Shown: piece after piece, positions 1-7,963 of the stretch
Position numbering within the stretch: the stretch's first letter is position 1
How the letters are laid out: each line of letters begins with the position of its first letter
Assembly (NCBI GenBank): GCA_000193795.2
Contig: AEPI01000037.1
Coordinates: 1-44,406, forward strand
From: Neisseria lactamica NS19
GTDB taxonomy: Bacteria; Pseudomonadota; Gammaproteobacteria; Burkholderiales; Neisseriaceae
Direction: 5' to 3'
Length of the DNA: 44,406 nt
Notes under the pieces: generated by a model
Database searches by the model: none
What the model was told of the DNA's origin: nothing
What the model saw: the letters and a program-made list of their open reading frames with translations, nothing else
Program-made: the position numbers and the translations under genes

Positions 1-35
1 CGTACTATAGACCTTTTTTGTTTGCCTGTCCGATT

Positions 36-2312
36 TTAAAACTTCACGTTCACGCCGCCGGTAAAGCTGCGGCCCATTTGCGGTGTATCAGAGAGGAAGC
101 TGCTGTGGGCGTAAACGGATTGGTTGAGCAGGTTGTCGGCTTTGACGTACCAATTCCATTCGCCATAGCGCGTATTGCGGCGGTAGTTTGCGCCGAGGTT
201 GAGCATATGGTGTCCGGGCGTACGCGTTTCGTAGCGGGCGAGTTTGTTTTGGGCGAACACGCGGTAGTAGTCCAAATTGGCATCGATGCGGTCGGTCAGC
301 GAGGCTTTCAGGTGAACGCCGAGGCGCGCAGCCGGAACGCGCGGCGCGTTTTGGTCGGCTTGTGCGATGAAGGGACGCTTGCCGTAAGCATCTTCCCTGC
401 CGGGTAGGGACGGCAGGTTTTTCAGACGGCCTCGTACATAGTCGCCGGAAACGCCGATGCGGTAGCGCGGTGTCGGTTTGAAGTAGATTTCGCCTTCCGC
501 GCCGTAGAAGTCCGCACCGGATTGGTTGTAGCGCACGAGCTTCATTTCGCTGTCGTCTTCGATGGATTTGGGGCCGCGTCCGTCGTTTAAGGTTTGGGCG
601 TAAATGTAGTTGCCGAAGCGGTTGCGGTAGAGTGCCAGATTGTATTGCCAGCGGTCGCCTTCGTAGCCCAGCGCGAGTTCGATATTGTTGGAACGCTCTT
701 TGTTGAGGTGTTTGTTGCCGACTTCAAAGGTGTTGGTAGCGACGTGTTTGCCGTGTGCGTACAGTTCTTGCGTTGACGGCAGGCGTTCCTGATGGGAGGC
801 GGTCAGGCTGAGTTTGTGTTGTGGCGTGAAATACCAGTTGCCCGAAAGTGCGAACGAGCGGGCGGTTTGGCGGTGTGCGTCGAGGTCGGGCAGGGGCTGG
901 TTGTAGTAGTTTTCCCGATCAATCAATGCTTTGTCGTACTGGATGGAGGCTTTTTGTTTTTCCACGCGTACGCCGCTTTCAAGCGTGAAGTTGTCCCAGT
1001 TTGCCTGTTCTACACCGAAAAAGCTGTAATGGCGGACATTGTTGTCAATCAACATCGGCTGTTGGACGGTTTCGGGAATGGCGGAAAGCGCGCTGGATTT
1101 TTGTCCCAAATATTGCACGCCCCAGCTGCCTTTCAGACGGCCTATGGGTTGGTGGCGCAACTCGATGCGGGCGTTGTGTGTTTTGTTGTTGAAGAAGTTT
1201 TCTACTGCATCGCCTGCTTTTTCGTCGTGGTGGTAGTCGTTGCGGTTCAGGTGCACGCGCAGGGCTTCAAAACCGGGGAGCGGCTGCTTCCATTCGGCAC
1301 GGAGTTCGTAGCGTTTGTTGCGCAGGTCTATCCACGGTCTGCCGCTGTGGGTGTGTGCGTGTGCATCATCGTCGTCGTGGAAGCCGCAGCTCAAGCCCGG
1401 ATTGTCGTAATCGACGTCTTCTTCGGTCAACAGGTGCGGATAAAGCTGTAAATAGCGTTTGTTAATCAAGCTCTTTTGCCAGATGATGTCGGCGTGGCAA
1501 TCATCGTATTCGTGGCTGTGGGCAGGCAGACCATATTGGTCGCGACGGTCGCTGTACGCTACGCCGATAAAACCTTTTTCGCCAACCCAAGACAGCCCGA
1601 TGCTGCCCGTTTGCGAATCGGCGTGGCTGTCGGGCAGGCGTTTCAGATTGCGGTAACGCGGTACGGCGTAATCGCCCGATTTGCGGTACAAGCCTTCGGT
1701 ATGCAATACAAAGTTTTTGCCCAAGCCGATATTGATGCCGCCGGACGTGAGTTTTTCCAAATTGCCGCTGCTCAAACGCAATCCGAGTTCGCCCGATACG
1801 CCGTTTTCAGGCATTTTTTCGGGGATTTTGCCATCGGCAACATCGACCAGCCCCGCGACATTGCCCGAGCTGTACAAGAGCGTAACCGGGCCGCGCAGGA
1901 TTTCGACCTGTTGCGACAAGGCGGTATCTACCATAATGGCGTGATCGGGCGAAAAATCCGCCATATCGCCGGTTTCGCCGTGATGGTTCAACACCTTAAT
2001 CCGTCTGCCTGTTTGACCGCGTATTACCGGTGCGGACGCGCCGCCGCCGTATTGCGAGGCGTGAATGCCCGGCACGCCGTCCAAAGCATCGCCCAAGTTG
2101 ACGGCTTTTTGTCGCAAGGTGTCGCCGCTGATGATTTTGTCGGAGGCGGTCGAAGTGTGCAGCAGCCCGGATGTGGCGCGCGGACGGCTTTTGCCGACGA
2201 CGGTAACCTCGTCCAAGTCAACCGACTGCTCGGTTTCATGCGCTTGGGAGAGAATAGGGGTGCTGATTAAAAGAATAGATAAAACAATGGGTTTGAGTGT
2301 GGTTTGTGCCAT
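36..2312 (-). CDS. znuD: TonB-dependent outer-membrane zinc receptor ZnuD (TdfJ)
   Basis: This is an outer-membrane, TonB-dependent receptor for zinc (also reported to bind haem in Neisseria). The start chosen gives 758 residues: signal peptide ending near SQA-HE, an N-terminal plug with the TonB-box-like stretch EVTVVGKSRPRAT, then a beta-barrel ending in VNVKF with the terminal aromatic residue typical of outer-membrane proteins. A His/Asp-rich extracellular loop with HAHTH at about residues 317-322, together with nearby HSHEYDDCH and CGFH, fits metal capture; the two Cys could form a disulphide. An in-frame ATG six codons upstream (2330) is possible, but the start at 2312 has GAGAAG just before it and gives the family's usual length. 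A perfect Zur box lies upstream, so repression by zinc is expected. It is transcribed alone. Confidence 0.95.
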   Translation of the reverse strand: MAQTTLKPIVLSILLISTPILSQAHETEQSVDLDEVTVVGKSRPRATSGLLHTSTASDKIISGDTLRQKAVNLGDALDGVPGIHASQYGGGASAPVIRGQTGRRIKVLNHHGETGDMADFSPDHAIMVDTALSQQVEILRGPVTLLYSSGNVAGLVDVADGKIPEKMPENGVSGELGLRLSSGNLEKLTSGGINIGLGKNFVLHTEGLYRKSGDYAVPRYRNLKRLPDSHADSQTGSIGLSWVGEKGFIGVAYSDRRDQYGLPAHSHEYDDCHADIIWQKSLINKRYLQLYPHLLTEEDVDYDNPGLSCGFHDDDDAHAHTHSGRPWIDLRNKRYELRAEWKQPLPGFEALRVHLNRNDYHHDEKAGDAVENFFNNKTHNARIELRHQPIGRLKGSWGVQYLGQKSSALSAIPETVQQPMLIDNNVRHYSFFGVEQANWDNFTLESGVRVEKQKASIQYDKALIDRENYYNQPLPDLDAHRQTARSFALSGNWYFTPQHKLSLTASHQERLPSTQELYAHGKHVATNTFEVGNKHLNKERSNNIELALGYEGDRWQYNLALYRNRFGNYIYAQTLNDGRGPKSIEDDSEMKLVRYNQSGADFYGAEGEIYFKPTPRYRIGVSGDYVRGRLKNLPSLPGREDAYGKRPFIAQADQNAPRVPAARLGVHLKASLTDRIDANLDYYRVFAQNKLARYETRTPGHHMLNLGANYRRNTRYGEWNWYVKADNLLNQSVYAHSSFLSDTPQMGRSFTGGVNVKF

Positions 2313-2340
2313 TTTGGCTTCTCGTCGCATTTTGAAAGTC

Positions 2341-2355
2341 TGTTATTATATAACA
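2341..2355 (-). promoter_or_regulatory. Zur box overlapping the znuD -10 region
   Basis: The palindrome TGTTATTATATAACA matches the neisserial Zur consensus as I recall it (TGTTATDWTATAACA) at every position. On the minus strand it contains TATAAT, so Zur bound with zinc would cover the -10 element of znuD. No convincing -35 is visible upstream, only weak candidates such as TTATGA. Confidence 0.85.
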
Positions 2356-2697
2356 TTGCATTTTTTATATCATAAGATTTTGAGAAAACCCAAGGCATAG
2401 GCAAAGGTTTCCCAAATGACAGGGTTGTGGTATTTAATGGCGTTAATTTGTATTAACCCTAATTTTAGGGAAGTTAATGATGTGAACACGAACGCCGCTA
2501 TATTTGGCTATCGGATAAGCAAAATTTATGAGGGCATAAAAACGGTACGTTCCCGAACGGTCGAAAAGGTGGCAAAATGGCGTACCTTTCGGAAAGCGGG
2601 ATGCGCCGCCGGGTTTCCAAACCTGTTCGGGAAGAAGGCGGGCATCTTGCGGCAGAGACAGACAACAACCTTTAGTTAACAGTAAGTCAGATTAAAA
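2356..2697. other. Intergenic region between znuD and trpG with nested palindromes
   Basis: About 340 bases without a convincing gene. It holds GTTAATttgtATTAAC at 2442-2457, directly joined to CCCTAATTTTAGGG at 2457-2470, and an outer TTAAC...GTTAA pair around the second palindrome. These could be a regulator site in front of trpG. An open frame at 2416-2679 has no ribosome binding site and no recognisable features. The trpG start at 2698 also lacks a strong Shine-Dalgarno sequence. Confidence 0.4.
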
Positions 2698-3288
2698 ATG
2701 CTTTTGTTTATCGACAATTACGACAGTTTTACTTACAACATCGTCCAGTATTTCGCAGAATTGGGGCAGGAAGTTGCCGTGCGCCGCAACGATGATATTA
2801 CGTTGGAAGAAATCGAAGCCTTGAATCCGCAATATCTCGTTATCGGCCCCGGCCCGTGTTCGCCCAAAGAAGCAGGGATTTCTGTGGCGGCGATGCGCCA
2901 TTTTGCCGGCCGGCTGCCGATTATGGGCGTGTGCCTCGGGCATCAGACGATAGGCGAGGCGTTCGGCGGCAGGATAGTCCGCGCCAAAACGCTGATGCAC
3001 GGCAAGGTGTCGCCCGTGTCCCATTCGGGCAAGGGTATGTTTAAAGGTTTGCCCAATCCTGTTACCTGTACGCGTTATCACAGCCTCGTTATCGAACGCG
3101 GCACGCTGCCGGATTGCTTGGAAATCACGGCGTGGACTGACGACGGCGAGATTATGGGCGTGCGTCATAAGGAATATGCCGTCGAGGGCGTGCAGTTCCA
3201 CCCCGAAGCCCTCTTGACCGAACACGGACATGATATGTTAAACAATTTTTTAGTTGAATTTCAAAACTTTAAACCTCAAACAATCTGA
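2698..3288 (+). CDS. trpG: Anthranilate / aminodeoxychorismate synthase glutaminase subunit
   Basis: Class I glutamine amidotransferase of 196 residues that releases ammonia from glutamine for a TrpE- or PabB-type partner acting on chorismate. The triad is visible: nucleophile Cys79 in GVCLGHQTI, and the His/Glu pair in VEGVQFHPEA near the C-terminus. The oxyanion region GPGPCSPKEAG and the N-terminal DNYDSFTYN are typical. It lies 72 bases before trpD, which supports a role in tryptophan synthesis, but TrpG and PabA cannot be separated by sequence and one protein often serves both tryptophan and folate pathways. An uptake-sequence hairpin separates it from trpD. Confidence 0.93.
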   Translation: MLLFIDNYDSFTYNIVQYFAELGQEVAVRRNDDITLEEIEALNPQYLVIGPGPCSPKEAGISVAAMRHFAGRLPIMGVCLGHQTIGEAFGGRIVRAKTLMHGKVSPVSHSGKGMFKGLPNPVTCTRYHSLVIERGTLPDCLEITAWTDDGEIMGVRHKEYAVEGVQFHPEALLTEHGHDMLNNFLVEFQNFKPQTI

Positions 3289-3292
3289 CGCG

Positions 3293-3323
3293 ATGCCGTC
3301 TGAAACCTTCAGACGGCATTTTT
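3293..3323 (+). terminator. Uptake-sequence hairpin after trpG
   Basis: ATGCCGTCTGAA and its inverted copy TTCAGACGGCAT are separated by three bases and followed by a T-run. This is the standard neisserial terminator built from two DNA uptake sequences. It sits between trpG and trpD, so it may reduce rather than abolish read-through. Confidence 0.8.
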
Positions 3324-3360
3324 GCTGTTTTCTGTTTGAATGCAAATTAAGGACAAAAAA

Positions 3361-4389
3361 ATGATTACACCGCAACAGGCCATCGAACGATTAATCAGCA
3401 ATAATGAATTGTTTTACGATGAAATGACCGACTTGATGCGCCAAATGATGAGCGGAAAAGTGCCGCCCGAACAAATTGCGGCGATTTTGACCGGCTTGCG
3501 TATCAAGGTTGAAACCGTTTCCGAGATTACCGCCGCCGCCGCCGTGATGCGCGAGTTTGCGGCAAAAGTGCCGTTGGAGGATGCGGATGGGCTGGTCGAT
3601 ATCGTCGGTACGGGCGGGGATGGTGCGAAAACCTTCAATATTTCGACAACTTCGATGTTTGTTGCCGCAGCGGCAGGCGCGAAGGTTGCCAAACACGGCG
3701 GGCGTTCCGTTTCATCTTCCAGCGGCGCGGCGGACGTGGTGGAGCAGATGGGCGCAAACCTCAACCTGACTCCCGAACAGATTGCCCAAAGTATCAGGCA
3801 GACCGGCATCGGGTTTATGTTTGCGCCCAATCACCACAGTGCTATGCGGTATGTCGCCCCGGTACGCCGTTCGCTCGGTTTCCGAAGTATTTTCAACATA
3901 TTGGGCCCATTGACCAATCCAGCGGGCGCGTCAAACCAACTTTTGGGCGTATTCCACACCGATTTGTGCGGCATTTTGTCGCGGGTCTTGCAACAACTTG
4001 GTTCCAAACACGTTTTGGTCGTTTGCGGGGAGGGCGGCTTGGATGAAATTACCTTAACCGGCAAAACGCGCGTTGCCGAACTCAAAGACGGAAAAATCAG
4101 CGAATACGACATCAGCCCCGAAGATTTCGGTATCGAAACCCGCCGCAATTTGGATGAAATCAAAGTTGCCGATACTCAGGAATCTTTGTTGAAAATGAAC
4201 GAGGTGCTGGAAGGAAGAGAAGGGGCGGCGCGCGATATCGTACTGCTCAACACCGCCGCCGCCCTATATGCCGGAAATGTCGCGGCTTCGCTTTCAGACG
4301 GCATATCTGCCGCACGGGAAGCCATCGATTCAGGTAGGGCAAAATCGAAAAAAGAGGAGTTTGTCGGTTTTACACGGCAATTTGCCTAA
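3361..4389 (+). CDS. trpD: Anthranilate phosphoribosyltransferase
   Basis: Second step of tryptophan synthesis: transfers phosphoribose from PRPP to anthranilate. The protein has 342 residues, the usual size. An N-terminal helical domain (MITPQQAIERLI) is followed by the PRPP/anthranilate site with DIVGTGGDGAKTFNISTTS, KHGGRSVSSSSGAADVVE and FMFAPNHHSAMRYVAPVRRSLGFRSIFNILGPLTNPA-type motifs, which are diagnostic. The start at 3361 is preceded by AAGGA at good spacing; an ATG at 3340 in the same frame is a less likely start. An uptake-sequence terminator follows at 4417. Confidence 0.96.
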   Translation: MITPQQAIERLISNNELFYDEMTDLMRQMMSGKVPPEQIAAILTGLRIKVETVSEITAAAAVMREFAAKVPLEDADGLVDIVGTGGDGAKTFNISTTSMFVAAAAGAKVAKHGGRSVSSSSGAADVVEQMGANLNLTPEQIAQSIRQTGIGFMFAPNHHSAMRYVAPVRRSLGFRSIFNILGPLTNPAGASNQLLGVFHTDLCGILSRVLQQLGSKHVLVVCGEGGLDEITLTGKTRVAELKDGKISEYDISPEDFGIETRRNLDEIKVADTQESLLKMNEVLEGREGAARDIVLLNTAAALYAGNVAASLSDGISAAREAIDSGRAKSKKEEFVGFTRQFA

Positions 4390-4416
4390 GCAGGCAGAAT
4401 AAATATAGAGCAACAA

Positions 4417-4448
4417 ATGCCGTCTGAAAGCTCTTCAGACGGCATTTT
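4417..4448 (+). terminator. Uptake-sequence hairpin between trpD and the nitronate monooxygenase-like gene
   Basis: ATGCCGTCTGAA, a five-base loop, TTCAGACGGCAT, then a short T-run. It lies between convergent genes and can serve both strands. Confidence 0.8.
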
Positions 4449-4471
4449 GTGCGGCATCGGCTGTTTTGACA

Positions 4472-5647
4472 TCAGCGTCCTACTGTTGCAACAGGTTCGC
4501 TCCCGGTTAGCAGATATTGTATCGTCTCACGGACGGTGCGGATGGCATTGCCGAAGGGCAGCGGGTCTTTACCTCTGAAGAACAGCCCTTTATCTACTTC
4601 TCCACGGAATGCGGCGGCAAGCTGGATATCAATACAGAATTGCCCTGCTTTGGAAAGCCCGTCGCGCAGGCCGCAGCTGGTCAGGCAGTTTAAACCTTGG
4701 GTACAGCGGCGCGGGTCGGCTTTGGCGTTTGCCTGAAGTTTGCTTTCACGCCTGATATAGCTGTCTAGGAATTTGGTACGTACGCCGCGTGCCGGCAAAC
4801 CGGCAACAGACATAAATTCGACTACTTTTTCGGTTTCCGCACCGGCAAGCGTTTTCTTGAAGTTAAGGTGTGCATCTCCTTCTTCGGTAACGGCAAAAGC
4901 GGTACCGATTTGAACGGCGGAGGCTCCCCAGTTCTTTAGGGCGGTTTTGACTTTTTCAAAATTTGCCATGCCTCCCGCAAGAATAAGCGGGATTTTTTCG
5001 CTTTCCAGCCCCAAACTTTTGAAAACTTCAAACGTTTCCTCAATCACGCGTTTAAAGTCGAATTTGGCATCGTTTACGCCTTCGACGGTTGATGCACCCA
5101 AATGTCCGGCCGCGTGGGCAGGATGTTCGACCACAATCGCATCGGGCAAGATGCCTTTTTTCATCCAACGTTTCAAGACGATATTAATACCGCGCGATTC
5201 GGATAGAATCGGCAGAAGGGCAACATCCTTATGATAGCCCTCGGTCATTTCCGGCAGATCCAAAGGCAGACCGGCACCCATCACGACCGCATCCGCCCCC
5301 GATTCGCAAGCCTGGCGGACATAGGCGGCGTGGTCTTTGACTGCCTTCATCACGTTGACCGCGATCAGTCCTTTTCCCTCTGAAGCACTTTTGGCTTTTT
5401 GGATTTCCCTGTCCAATGCGGTACAGTTCAAAGACGTATATTTCTCCTCGCTCGGATTGATTTGGGATTCGGCGAGCAGGTCTTCGTGAAGGTGGCGCAA
5501 ATCCACACTGGCAATCGTTCCGATGCCGTTTTCACGCGCCACCGCGCTGGATAAACCCGATGCGGAAACACCGACCCCCATACCGCCCTGTACGATGGGG
5601 ATAAGGGATTTTCCACGAATAATCAAAGGGTCAAAAATATTCTGCAT
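4472..5647 (-). CDS. Nitronate monooxygenase / enoyl reductase-like FMN flavoprotein
   Basis: TIM-barrel FMN enzyme of 391 residues in the nitronate monooxygenase / FabK-like family. Visible marks are the N-terminal PIVQGGMGVGVSAS phosphate-binding region, EHPAHAAGHLG with the family's His, LILAGGMANFEKV, and SAVQIGTAFAVTEEG. A Cys-rich tail (RRCTQGLNCLTSC) is seen in the NAD(P)H-dependent branch. The substrate is unknown: nitronate detoxification, quinone reduction or enoyl reduction are all possible. The start at 5647 has GGAG eight bases upstream; a frame extension to 5719 runs through an operator-like palindrome and is unlikely to be coding. It has its own promoter and probably a repressor site. 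Confidence 0.85.
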   Translation of the reverse strand: MQNIFDPLIIRGKSLIPIVQGGMGVGVSASGLSSAVARENGIGTIASVDLRHLHEDLLAESQINPSEEKYTSLNCTALDREIQKAKSASEGKGLIAVNVMKAVKDHAAYVRQACESGADAVVMGAGLPLDLPEMTEGYHKDVALLPILSESRGINIVLKRWMKKGILPDAIVVEHPAHAAGHLGASTVEGVNDAKFDFKRVIEETFEVFKSLGLESEKIPLILAGGMANFEKVKTALKNWGASAVQIGTAFAVTEEGDAHLNFKKTLAGAETEKVVEFMSVAGLPARGVRTKFLDSYIRRESKLQANAKADPRRCTQGLNCLTSCGLRDGLSKAGQFCIDIQLAAAFRGEVDKGLFFRGKDPLPFGNAIRTVRETIQYLLTGSEPVATVGR

Positions 5648-5689
5648 CAGTTTCTCCGAGTATACGAATCGGTCAGGCTCATGAAAAAT

Positions 5690-5754
5690 GGTTCTAACTG
5701 TCTTAGAACCATTGCTCAAATTTGGTATTATACTCTAAATATTACGGTGGTAAA
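5690..5754 (-). promoter_or_regulatory. Promoter and palindromic operator of the nitronate monooxygenase-like gene
   Basis: On the minus strand TTTACC (5749-5754) and TATAAT (5727-5732) are 16 bases apart. Just downstream of the expected start of transcription is a perfect 8-5-8 inverted repeat, GGTTCTAA-5-TTAGAACC (5690-5710). This placement fits a repressor operator of the TetR or MarR type. The regulator is not encoded next door and I cannot name it. Confidence 0.55.
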
Positions 5755-5798
5755 CAGAAAAGCAGAAGAAGCTTCGGAATATGCTGTTATACCGGTAC

Positions 5799-5903
5799 TA
5801 TAGTGGATTAACAAAAATCAGGACAAGGCGACGAAGCCGCAGACAGTACAGATAGTACGGCAAGGCGAGGCAACGCCGTACTGGTTTTTGTTAATCCACT
5901 ATA
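5799..5903. repeat. Correia repeat-enclosed element (short form, 105 bp)
   Basis: The terminal inverted repeats begin TATAGTGGATTAAC and end GTTAATCCACTATA. The length of 105 bases matches the internally deleted CREE class. Read towards the nitronate monooxygenase-like gene, the left end supplies TTGTCC and TATAGT 18 bases apart, the outward promoter known for these elements, so it may add transcription into that gene. Confidence 0.93.
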
Positions 5904-6041
5904 ATTGGACAAAATGTTGGATGGACACCGTATCCGATTATGGGATATCGGCTTGCACGGCAAAGGTTTGAATATGATTTGATTACGTCTGAGATTCCGA
6001 TGAAGGGGATAGGTAAAGATATGGTAACGGGTTGCCGAGGC

Positions 6042-6073
6042 AATAAAAAATCCCCGAGGGATAATCTCGGGGA
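6042..6073 (-). terminator. Terminator of the tRNA unit
   Basis: On the minus strand TCCCCGAG pairs with CTCGGGGA around a seven-base loop and is followed by TTTTTT. It lies 10 bases past the tRNA-Glu CCA end. Confidence 0.85.
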
Positions 6074-6082
6074 CTTGGAATT

Positions 6083-6157
6083 TGGCACGCCCACGGGGAA
6101 TCGAACCCCGGTTACCGCCGTGAAAGGGCGATGTCCTAACCGCTAGACGATGGGCGC
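6083..6157 (-). tRNA. tRNA-Glu (anticodon TTC)
   Basis: The minus strand folds as a cloverleaf: acceptor GCGCCCA/TGGGCGT, D arm GTCT...GGAC, anticodon loop CTTTCAC with TTC, T arm CGGGG-TTCGAAT-CCCCG, encoded CCA end. It is co-transcribed with the upstream tRNA-Arg. Confidence 0.95.
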
Positions 6158-6174
6158 ATATTGTATTTTCTTAC

Positions 6175-6251
6175 TGGCGCACCCGGAGCGATTCGAACGC
6201 CCGACCCTCTGGTTCGTAGCCAGATACTCTATCCAACTGAGCTACGGGTGC
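6175..6251 (-). tRNA. tRNA-Arg (anticodon ACG)
   Basis: Cloverleaf on the minus strand: acceptor GCACCCG/CGGGTGC, D arm GCTC...GAGT, anticodon loop CTACGAA with ACG (A34 normally becomes inosine through TadA), T arm GGGCG-TTCGAAT-CGCTC, encoded CCA. First gene of the two-tRNA unit. Confidence 0.96.
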
Positions 6252-6269
6252 GCTGCAAGAAAGATTTGA

Positions 6270-6298
6270 ATTTTAGGGTAATCGTCGGATTCTGTCAA
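6270..6298 (-). promoter_or_regulatory. Promoter of the tRNA-Arg/tRNA-Glu unit
   Basis: On the minus strand, perfect TTGACA (6293-6298) and TAAAAT (6270-6275) are separated by 17 bases. Transcription should start near 6263, about 12 bases before tRNA-Arg. Confidence 0.85.
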
Positions 6299-6306
6299 TT
6301 GTTTTG

Positions 6307-6335
6307 TTGGATGAAATGCCTTAAAAGTGTAAAAT
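6307..6335 (+). promoter_or_regulatory. Promoter of the exonuclease gene
   Basis: TTGGAT (6307-6312) and TAAAAT (6330-6335) lie 17 bases apart and about 33 bases before the start codon. It is back to back with the tRNA promoter. Confidence 0.65.
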
Positions 6336-6368
6336 ATCGGTTTGTTGTTTGAATTTAAAGAGAATAAA

Positions 6369-7754
6369 ATGATTGTTGCTTCCCGTTGGCCCTTGCTGGA
6401 AAAGGCGTTTTTACGGTTTGGAATGCCGGTTGCCGTGGTCGATTTGGAATCGACGGGCGGCAATCTGTATGAAGACAGGGTAACCGAAGTGGCTTTGGTC
6501 AAGTTTGAGCAGGGAAGGGTGGTGAGGCATGAGTGGTTGGTTAATCCTCAAAAACCGATTCCGCAGTTTGTGGCGGGGCTGACGGGGATTTCAGACGGCA
6601 TGGTTGCCGATGCGCCTGTTTTTGCAGAGATTGCCGGCGAGTTGTTTTCGGTATTGAAGGGTTGTGTGCTGGTTGCACATAACAGCCGTTTCGACTATAC
6701 GTTTTTAAAGCATGAGTTTCATCGTGCGGGTATCGGATTTTCATCGCCTGCTTTGTGCAGTGTGCAGCTGTCCCGGTGTCTGTATCCGCAATTTTACAAG
6801 CACAGCCTGGACAGTATCATCGAAAGGTTGGGGATTGTTGTGGACGACAGGCACCGTGCGATGGCGGATGTGTCGGCATTGTGCGATTATTTGGAATACA
6901 GTCTGTCGGAACACGGGGTCGAGGCATGGATCAGGCAGTGTTTCCGTTTGATGAACCCGAAACCGCTGCCTGCCGCGCTGCCCGAACGGTTGAGGGAACA
7001 GTTGTACGGTTTGCCTGACGGTATGGGGGTGCTTGCCTGTTTTGACGGCGGAGGGAAAGTAAATTACATCGGTACGTTTGAACGGGTATATAGCGAGGTT
7101 TCGGCTTTATTGGATGCCGGAAAAGTCCCGTTTGATTGGTGTAATACGGAGGAAGTCCGTTTTTTTCCCGCATTGGGCAGCCTGCATGCATATAAGATTA
7201 AAGCGGAATTGGTCGGTCGTTATCATTCGGGTTGTTATGTATCTGCCAAAAATCTGCTTAAAACATTTACGACTGTCAGGTTTGAAAAAGGTTCAGACGG
7301 CATGTTGAATGCGAAAACAGCAGCTTTGAAAAACGGTGTGACGGATAATCCGCCTACAGGATTATTTGCCAATAAAAAGGCGGCGAGACGGGCTTTGTCG
7401 TCGTGGGCGGAAACATACGGATTGTGTCCTGCCGCAGCCGGTATCCTGCCGGACGGTTATGCAGGGGATGAGCCTTGTCCCGTATATGTTTCAGGCCGAT
7501 GCGATAAGGAGTGCGTCCGCTCTGACGAACAGGTTTTGGCGTTTGCACACAAATTGCCTGTCTTGGATTGGGGAAAAATGCATGAGGTGGAAATTACCGA
7601 AACCGATCCTTTGACGGGGGAAAAAGTTGTTCTGCACGGAATGGGCGGCGCATTGGAAATGGATGACGGGCTTTGGTATTTCGATAAAGATTTACCGGAT
7701 GCGTTTAAGGCGAAGTTTAAAACGGACAGGAAAAATATTAAGGAAATCGGTTAA
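6369..7754 (+). CDS. DEDDh 3'-5' exonuclease fused to a UvrC/Cho-like GIY-YIG domain
   Basis: Protein of 461 residues with two nuclease-type parts. Residues about 20-180 form a DnaQ/epsilon-like exonuclease: motif I VVDLESTGG (D25, E27), motif II VAHNSRFDYTFL, motif III with HRAMADVSAL (DEDDh type). The second half resembles the GIY-YIG nuclease of UvrC/Cho: MGVLACFDGGGKVNYIGTF corresponds to the GIY...YIG core, although the first Tyr is replaced, and the Cys pattern YGLCP...PCPVYVSGRCDKEC matches the Cho C-terminal region. A role in DNA repair is inferred. The start at 6369 was chosen for its spacing to AAAGAGA; an in-frame codon at 6342 is less likely. It is transcribed alone. Confidence 0.85.
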   Translation: MIVASRWPLLEKAFLRFGMPVAVVDLESTGGNLYEDRVTEVALVKFEQGRVVRHEWLVNPQKPIPQFVAGLTGISDGMVADAPVFAEIAGELFSVLKGCVLVAHNSRFDYTFLKHEFHRAGIGFSSPALCSVQLSRCLYPQFYKHSLDSIIERLGIVVDDRHRAMADVSALCDYLEYSLSEHGVEAWIRQCFRLMNPKPLPAALPERLREQLYGLPDGMGVLACFDGGGKVNYIGTFERVYSEVSALLDAGKVPFDWCNTEEVRFFPALGSLHAYKIKAELVGRYHSGCYVSAKNLLKTFTTVRFEKGSDGMLNAKTAALKNGVTDNPPTGLFANKKAARRALSSWAETYGLCPAAAGILPDGYAGDEPCPVYVSGRCDKECVRSDEQVLAFAHKLPVLDWGKMHEVEITETDPLTGEKVVLHGMGGALEMDDGLWYFDKDLPDAFKAKFKTDRKNIKEIG

Positions 7755-7862
7755 ATCGATATTGCCCGGTGAAAGCCGGCAAGTATGTAAGCAGCCGTTC
7801 GTATTGATTGCCTAATCGGTTTGGGTCGGAATGTGTTGCCGTTTGCAGGTAATGTATTCGAA

Positions 7863-7893
7863 GATGCCGTCTGAAGGCTTCAGACGGCATTTT
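7863..7893. terminator. Uptake-sequence hairpin between the exonuclease gene and fpr
   Basis: ATGCCGTCTGAA-GGC-TTCAGACGGCAT followed by TTTTT, between convergent genes. It can end transcription from both sides. Confidence 0.8.
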
Positions 7894-7963
7894 TGCCGAC
7901 GCGGTTTGCGTGCCGTGTCGGTTTGCCTGTCCGTCCGGAGGCATCGGACAAGCAGGGTGGTTT

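Noticed and set aside
2416..2679. An 87-codon frame between znuD and trpG
   Set aside because: No ribosome binding site, no hydrophobic or conserved segment, and it runs over palindromic regulatory-looking sequence.
5940..6352. Short plus-strand frames across the two tRNA genes
   Set aside because: They are the reverse complements of tRNA-Glu and tRNA-Arg, a common source of false peptides.
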